Position numbers and translations under genes: made by a program. DNA of 8,944 nt, taken from contig VFZQ01000173.1 in the NCBI GenBank assembly GCA_016871135.1, forward strand, positions 1 through 8,944. Direction: 5' to 3'. Positions 5,960 to 8,944 of this stretch are shown piece by piece (position 1 is the first letter of the stretch; each line of letters begins with the position of its first letter). The notes beneath the pieces were generated by a model. That model had not been told where the DNA came from and did not search any database. It was given only the letters and a program-made list of their open reading frames with translations. The stretch is from Acidobacteriota bacterium. Lineage in GTDB: Bacteria > Acidobacteriota > Terriglobia > Bryobacterales > Bryobacteraceae.

Positions 5960-7294
5960 ATGACCCGTCCACTCCTTCCCTTACTGATAGCGGGCATAAG
6001 CGTGCTTACCGCCGCCGAGCCTCGCAAGATTTTCCCCTACGCCTACGAGCAAACCGACTTCCCGAACGGTCTGCGTCTGATCACGGTGCCGACCGATTTT
6101 CCGAAGATCGTCGCGCTCTACATTGTCGTTAACGCCGGCTCGCGCAACGAGGTCGAGGCCGGCAAGAGCGGATTCGCGCACTTCTTCGAACATGTCATGT
6201 TTCGCGGCACCAAGAAGAATCCGCCGCAGAAATGGGAAGCGACGATGAAAGCCGCCGGCGCGGCGACGAATGCGTTTACGAGCGACGACCTGACGGCGTA
6301 TCATGCGGCGTTCGCCAAGGAGGGTCTGGCCTCAATTATCGAGCTCGAAGCGGATCGTTTTCAGAATCTCGATTACGCCGAGAACGTTTTTCGCACCGAA
6401 GCCTTGGCCGTGAACGGGGAGTACAACAAGAACTCGGCGCAACCGTTTTCAAAGATCCATGAAACCATGCGCAACGCGGCGTTCGACGCGCACACCTACA
6501 AGCACACAACGATGGGTTTTTTGACCGATATCAAGGCGATGCCGGAACAGTACGCCTATTCGAAACAGTTCTTCGATCGTTTCTACCGGCCTGAGTATAC
6601 GACGGTGATTGTTGTCGGCGATGTGAAAACCGCCGAAGTGAAAGCGCTGGTGGAGAAACACTGGGGCGGCTGGAAGCGCGGCTCGTATGTCGCCGATATT
6701 CCGAAAGAGCCCGCGCAAACCGGCGAGCGCAAGGGTCATGTCGATTGGCCGGTGGCGACGGCGCCGTGGATTTCGGTCGGCTACAAAGTGCCCGCCTATT
6801 CGGACAGCGATAAAGAGACGGCGGCATTGAATATTATCTCCGCGCTGGCGTTTGGGCCGACTTCGCCGGCCTACCAGCGGCTGGTGTTGCAGGAGCAGAA
6901 GGTCGATTTCATTAGCGGCGGTGCATCGCCGCACGTCGATCCGTATCTGTTCACCGTCACTTCGCGGATCAAGAAAGACGCCGATGTCGAGCCGGTACGC
7001 GAGACGATTGTGTCGACGCTGAACGGGCTGAAGGACACGCTGGTGGATGTGAAGAAGCTCGATGCAGTGAAGAAGAACTTGCGGTACAGCTTCGCGCTCT
7101 CGCTTGATGACAGCGAGGCGATTGCCGAGGCGCTGGCACGGGCGATCGCGCTGCGCCGCACGCCGGAGACGTTGAACAACCTGTACGCGATGTACGAACA
7201 GGTGACGCCGGAAGATATTCGCGAAGTGGCGCGCAAGTACTTTGTGGAGTCCGGACGCACGGTGGTTACTTTGACGGGGCCGAAAGCGAAATGA
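5960..7294 (+). CDS. Exported M16 zinc metallopeptidase, catalytic subunit
   Basis: A protein of 444 residues with signal peptide MTRPLLPLLIAGISVLTAAE (cleavage near residue 19), so it acts in the periplasm or outside. The zinc site of the pitrilysin/insulysin family is intact: inverted HxxEH at His74, Glu77, His78 (GFAHFFEHVMFRGT), with Glu147 and Glu154 in EALAVNGEYNKN, seven residues apart like pitrilysin Glu162 and Glu169. Two half-domains follow the M16 plan, with N-terminal catalytic and C-terminal halves joined near residue 240. The R/Y substrate-binding motif is missing: where the partner has REIRGLNY, this protein reads VLQEQKVD (309-316). M16B enzymes of this size work as dimers, so the R/Y pair should come from the next gene product. 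Start ATG 5960 was chosen because it gives the signal peptide; an open frame extends upstream into the amidase but encodes a shadow. It degrades peptides or processes exported proteins; substrate unknown. Confidence 0.94.
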   Translation: MTRPLLPLLIAGISVLTAAEPRKIFPYAYEQTDFPNGLRLITVPTDFPKIVALYIVVNAGSRNEVEAGKSGFAHFFEHVMFRGTKKNPPQKWEATMKAAGAATNAFTSDDLTAYHAAFAKEGLASIIELEADRFQNLDYAENVFRTEALAVNGEYNKNSAQPFSKIHETMRNAAFDAHTYKHTTMGFLTDIKAMPEQYAYSKQFFDRFYRPEYTTVIVVGDVKTAEVKALVEKHWGGWKRGSYVADIPKEPAQTGERKGHVDWPVATAPWISVGYKVPAYSDSDKETAALNIISALAFGPTSPAYQRLVLQEQKVDFISGGASPHVDPYLFTVTSRIKKDADVEPVRETIVSTLNGLKDTLVDVKKLDAVKKNLRYSFALSLDDSEAIAEALARAIALRRTPETLNNLYAMYEQVTPEDIREVARKYFVESGRTVVTLTGPKAK

Positions 7295-8751
7295 AACTTC
7301 TACTCGCGTTGTTTTCCCTCGCGCTGCCGGCGGCGGAGGTTGTGGCGATGCCGGGGCAGTCGCCGATTATCAATTTTCGAATTGCGTTTCGCGCGGGCGC
7401 GGCTAACGATCCCGCAGGCAAGGCGGGCTTGGCCACGTTTACGGCGGCGATGCTCTCTGACGGCGGAACCAAGGCAAAGACGCGACAGCAGTTGCTTGAC
7501 GAAGTGTATCCGATGGCGGCGCGTTTCAGCTCGCAAGTGGATAAAGAGATGATCGTGTTCGTGGGCACGACGCATGCCGAGAATCTGGAGCCGTTCTATG
7601 CGAATTTACGCGATGCGCTGTTGACGCCGGGATGGCGCGAGGATGATTTGAAACGCATTCGCGATGCGCAGACGAATGCGCTAAAGTTGTCGCTGCGCGG
7701 CAATAACGATGAGGAGTTGGGCAAAGAGGTTCTTTACGAACAGCTTTATGCCGGGCATCCTTACGGGCATGTGAATTTGGGCAAGCTGAGCGCGATCGCG
7801 GCGATTACGATGGCGGACTTGCAGGGGTTTTACAAGGCGCATTTTACGCAGGCGAATTTGATCATTGGTGTTGCGGGCAATTATCCGAAGGGTTTTGTCG
7901 AGCGCATGCAGAAGGACTTTGCGAGTTTGCCGAAGAGTTCGCCGGCGGCGGTGAAGCTGCCGGCGTTGAAGCCGATGGCGGAATCGCGTGTGACGATCGT
8001 CGATAAGAAGACGCGCGCGGTGGCGTACTCGATCGGCTATCCGATCGCGGTGACGCGCAATCATCCCGACTATCCCGCGCTGCTGGTGGCGAGCGATTGG
8101 TTCGGCAAACATCGATCGAGCGGCGGCAATTTGTACAACCGCATGCGCGAGATCCGCGGCTTGAACTACGGCGACTACTCCTACATCGAGTACTTTCCTA
8201 ATGGCATGTATCAGTTCGAGCCCGATCCCAACATGCCGAGGCGTTCGCAGATTTTTCAGATCTGGGTGCGGCCCGTCGAGCCGCCCACGGCGCACTTCGC
8301 GCTGCGGTTGGCGTTGTTTGAGCTCGACCGGTTGATCGACCGGGGCATGACGGAGTCGGACTTTGAAACGACGCGCGACTTTGTGGCGCGCAGCGTGAAT
8401 CTGCTGATGAAGACGAAGTCGGCCGAGCTTGGTTATGCGATCGACAGCAAGGTCTACGGCATCCCGGAGTACGCGAAGTACATTCAAGATGCGCTGGCGA
8501 AGCTGACCTACGCGCAGGTGCAGGCGGCGATCAAAAAGCATTTGCGCAAGGACCGGCTGCATATCGTCACGATCACCGATAACGGCGAGGCGTTGAAGAA
8601 AATGCTGGTTGCCGATGAGCCGTCGCCGATGAAGTACAACTCTCCGAAGCCGGGCGATATCTTGGAAGAAGACAAGACTGTGGCGACGAAGAAGCTTGGG
8701 TTGAAGGCGGAGCAGATTACGGTGATTCCGGAAGAGCGCGTGTTTCAGTAG
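7291..8751 (+). CDS. Exported M16 family protein, non-catalytic partner subunit
   Basis: A protein of 486 residues with a short signal peptide (MKLLLALFSLALPAAE). The fold is M16 peptidase: residues 43-60 (GKAGLATFTAAMLSDGGT) align with the zinc helix of the preceding gene product, but His, Glu and His are replaced by Thr49, Ala52 and Ala53, so it cannot bind catalytic zinc. It keeps the R/Y motif, Arg286 and Tyr293 in RMREIRGLNYGDYSY, seven apart as in other M16 proteins. The segment HPYGHVNLG (156-164) and the QANLIIGVAGN strand are usual for this non-catalytic type. The C-terminal tail beyond about residue 435 (MKYNSPKPGDILEEDK) is an extension common in bacterial members. Its ATG overlaps the stop of the catalytic subunit gene as ATGA, giving coupled synthesis in equal amounts, as expected of a heterodimer. 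Together they likely form one clamshell peptidase with the active site from one chain and the R/Y pair from the other. Confidence 0.94.
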   Translation: MKLLLALFSLALPAAEVVAMPGQSPIINFRIAFRAGAANDPAGKAGLATFTAAMLSDGGTKAKTRQQLLDEVYPMAARFSSQVDKEMIVFVGTTHAENLEPFYANLRDALLTPGWREDDLKRIRDAQTNALKLSLRGNNDEELGKEVLYEQLYAGHPYGHVNLGKLSAIAAITMADLQGFYKAHFTQANLIIGVAGNYPKGFVERMQKDFASLPKSSPAAVKLPALKPMAESRVTIVDKKTRAVAYSIGYPIAVTRNHPDYPALLVASDWFGKHRSSGGNLYNRMREIRGLNYGDYSYIEYFPNGMYQFEPDPNMPRRSQIFQIWVRPVEPPTAHFALRLALFELDRLIDRGMTESDFETTRDFVARSVNLLMKTKSAELGYAIDSKVYGIPEYAKYIQDALAKLTYAQVQAAIKKHLRKDRLHIVTITDNGEALKKMLVADEPSPMKYNSPKPGDILEEDKTVATKKLGLKAEQITVIPEERVFQ

Positions 8752-8766
8752 CGGTTGTGCAGTGGG

Positions 8767-8836
8767 GGTTGGGGAAGAGACCGCTCTGTTGAAAGTCGGG
8801 AGTATCGGTTAGGGAGGGCCCGCTCCGTTGAAAGTC
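8767..8836. repeat. Two-copy imperfect direct repeat (about 30 bases, period about 40)
   Basis: Copy 1 spans 8767-8797 and copy 2 spans 8807-8836. Both begin GGTT followed by a purine-rich run (GGGGAAGAGA versus AGGGAGGGC), then share a 17-base core (8781-8797 and 8820-8836) identical at 16 positions: CCGCTCTGTTGAAAGTC versus CCGCTCCGTTGAAAGTC. The pair lies between two convergent genes; copy 2 runs into the stop codon of the minus-strand gene. It does not form a strong hairpin with a T-run. It may be the remnant of a dispersed intergenic repeat or of a mobile-element end. Confidence 0.7.
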
Positions 8837-8944
8837 ATGCACGAGATGCCTCGGGAGCAGTAGTAATAGGAGTCAGGTCAACCAAGTAGCCGAGGGCGCG
8901 AAATTCCTTCTGAAGACGCTGGATTCTGCGTTTTGCAGCTTGCG
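8835..8944 (-). CDS. C-terminal 35 codons of an unidentified minus-strand gene, possibly a transposase
   Basis: On the minus strand, one frame is open from the right edge to TGA at 8837-8835; the other two frames stop after about 22-24 codons. It encodes 35 residues, including RIQRLQKEFRALGYLVDLTP followed by an Ala/Thr-rich tail. A basic amphipathic helix with heptad-like spacing, then an LGY-V-LTP turn, looks like genuine coding sequence. The end resembles the basic C-terminal tails of some bacterial transposases, but this is an impression and not an identification. The gene converges on the M16 operon. The start and nearly all the gene lie outside the window. Confidence 0.45.
   Translation of the reverse strand, partial: QAAKRRIQRLQKEFRALGYLVDLTPITTAPEASRA

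Larger units (their letters stand above)
8752..8944. other. Tail region after the M16 pair: no terminator seen
   Basis: The 83 bases from the M16 stop to the convergent stop at 8835 are G-rich on the plus strand and contain the direct repeat. The best hairpin I find is a 4-base stem (GGAG/CTCC, about 8813-8826), with no following T-run. No RNA gene is recognisable. Transcription of both converging genes must end by another means or further along. Confidence 0.5.

Noticed and set aside
7681..8562. Minus-strand open frame of 293 codons opposite the second M16 gene
   Set aside because: The translation is dominated by Arg, His, Leu and Gln, typical of the antisense of Ala/Lys/Leu-rich coding sequence; the M16 frame has clear motifs throughout.
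8807..8830. Possible intrinsic terminator around GGGAGGGCCCGCTCC
   Set aside because: Only a 4-base stem with no T-run on either strand; GGGCCC is a palindrome without a loop.

Overview
The window looks like a piece of an acidobacterial chromosome, probably close to the Solibacter/Bryobacter group. This rests on the high-GC sequence, a secreted VWFA-related protein of the type that is multiplied in Acidobacteria, closely packed operons, frequent GTG starts and few clear Shine-Dalgarno sequences. The assignment is inferred from gene content and was not checked by a search.

The left half (1-3359) is one tightly packed minus-strand run, read right to left. It contains moeA (molybdate insertion into molybdopterin), moaC (cyclic pyranopterin monophosphate synthase), an exported VWFA-related protein with a degenerate metal site, a conserved-looking protein of unknown function rich in Trp and His, and the first 29 codons of a zinc-type (MDR) dehydrogenase cut by the left edge. 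Gaps are at most 8 bases, or the genes overlap, so the run is probably one transcript that mixes molybdenum-cofactor synthesis with unrelated or unexplained functions.

A short divergent promoter region (about 3360-3477) separates it from the plus-strand half. There, an exported serine hydrolase of the class C beta-lactamase fold overlaps an amidase-signature enzyme by four bases. After a 23-base gap with a good -10-like hexamer comes a pair of exported M16 metallopeptidase-family proteins, again overlapping by four bases. The first M16 protein keeps the HxxEH zinc site and lacks the R/Y substrate motif; the second is the reverse. They should therefore work as a heterodimer. The theme of the right half is hydrolysis of amide or peptide bonds, with three of four products carrying signal peptides.

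The last 193 bases hold a two-copy direct repeat and the C-terminal 35 codons of a minus-strand gene entering from the right edge. I see no tRNA, rRNA, CRISPR array, complete mobile element or convincing intrinsic terminator. No clearly new multi-gene system is evident. The points most worth checking are the M16 pair, the MIDAS-less VWA protein inside a molybdenum-cofactor operon, the coupled serine hydrolase/amidase pair, and the unknown 160-residue protein.
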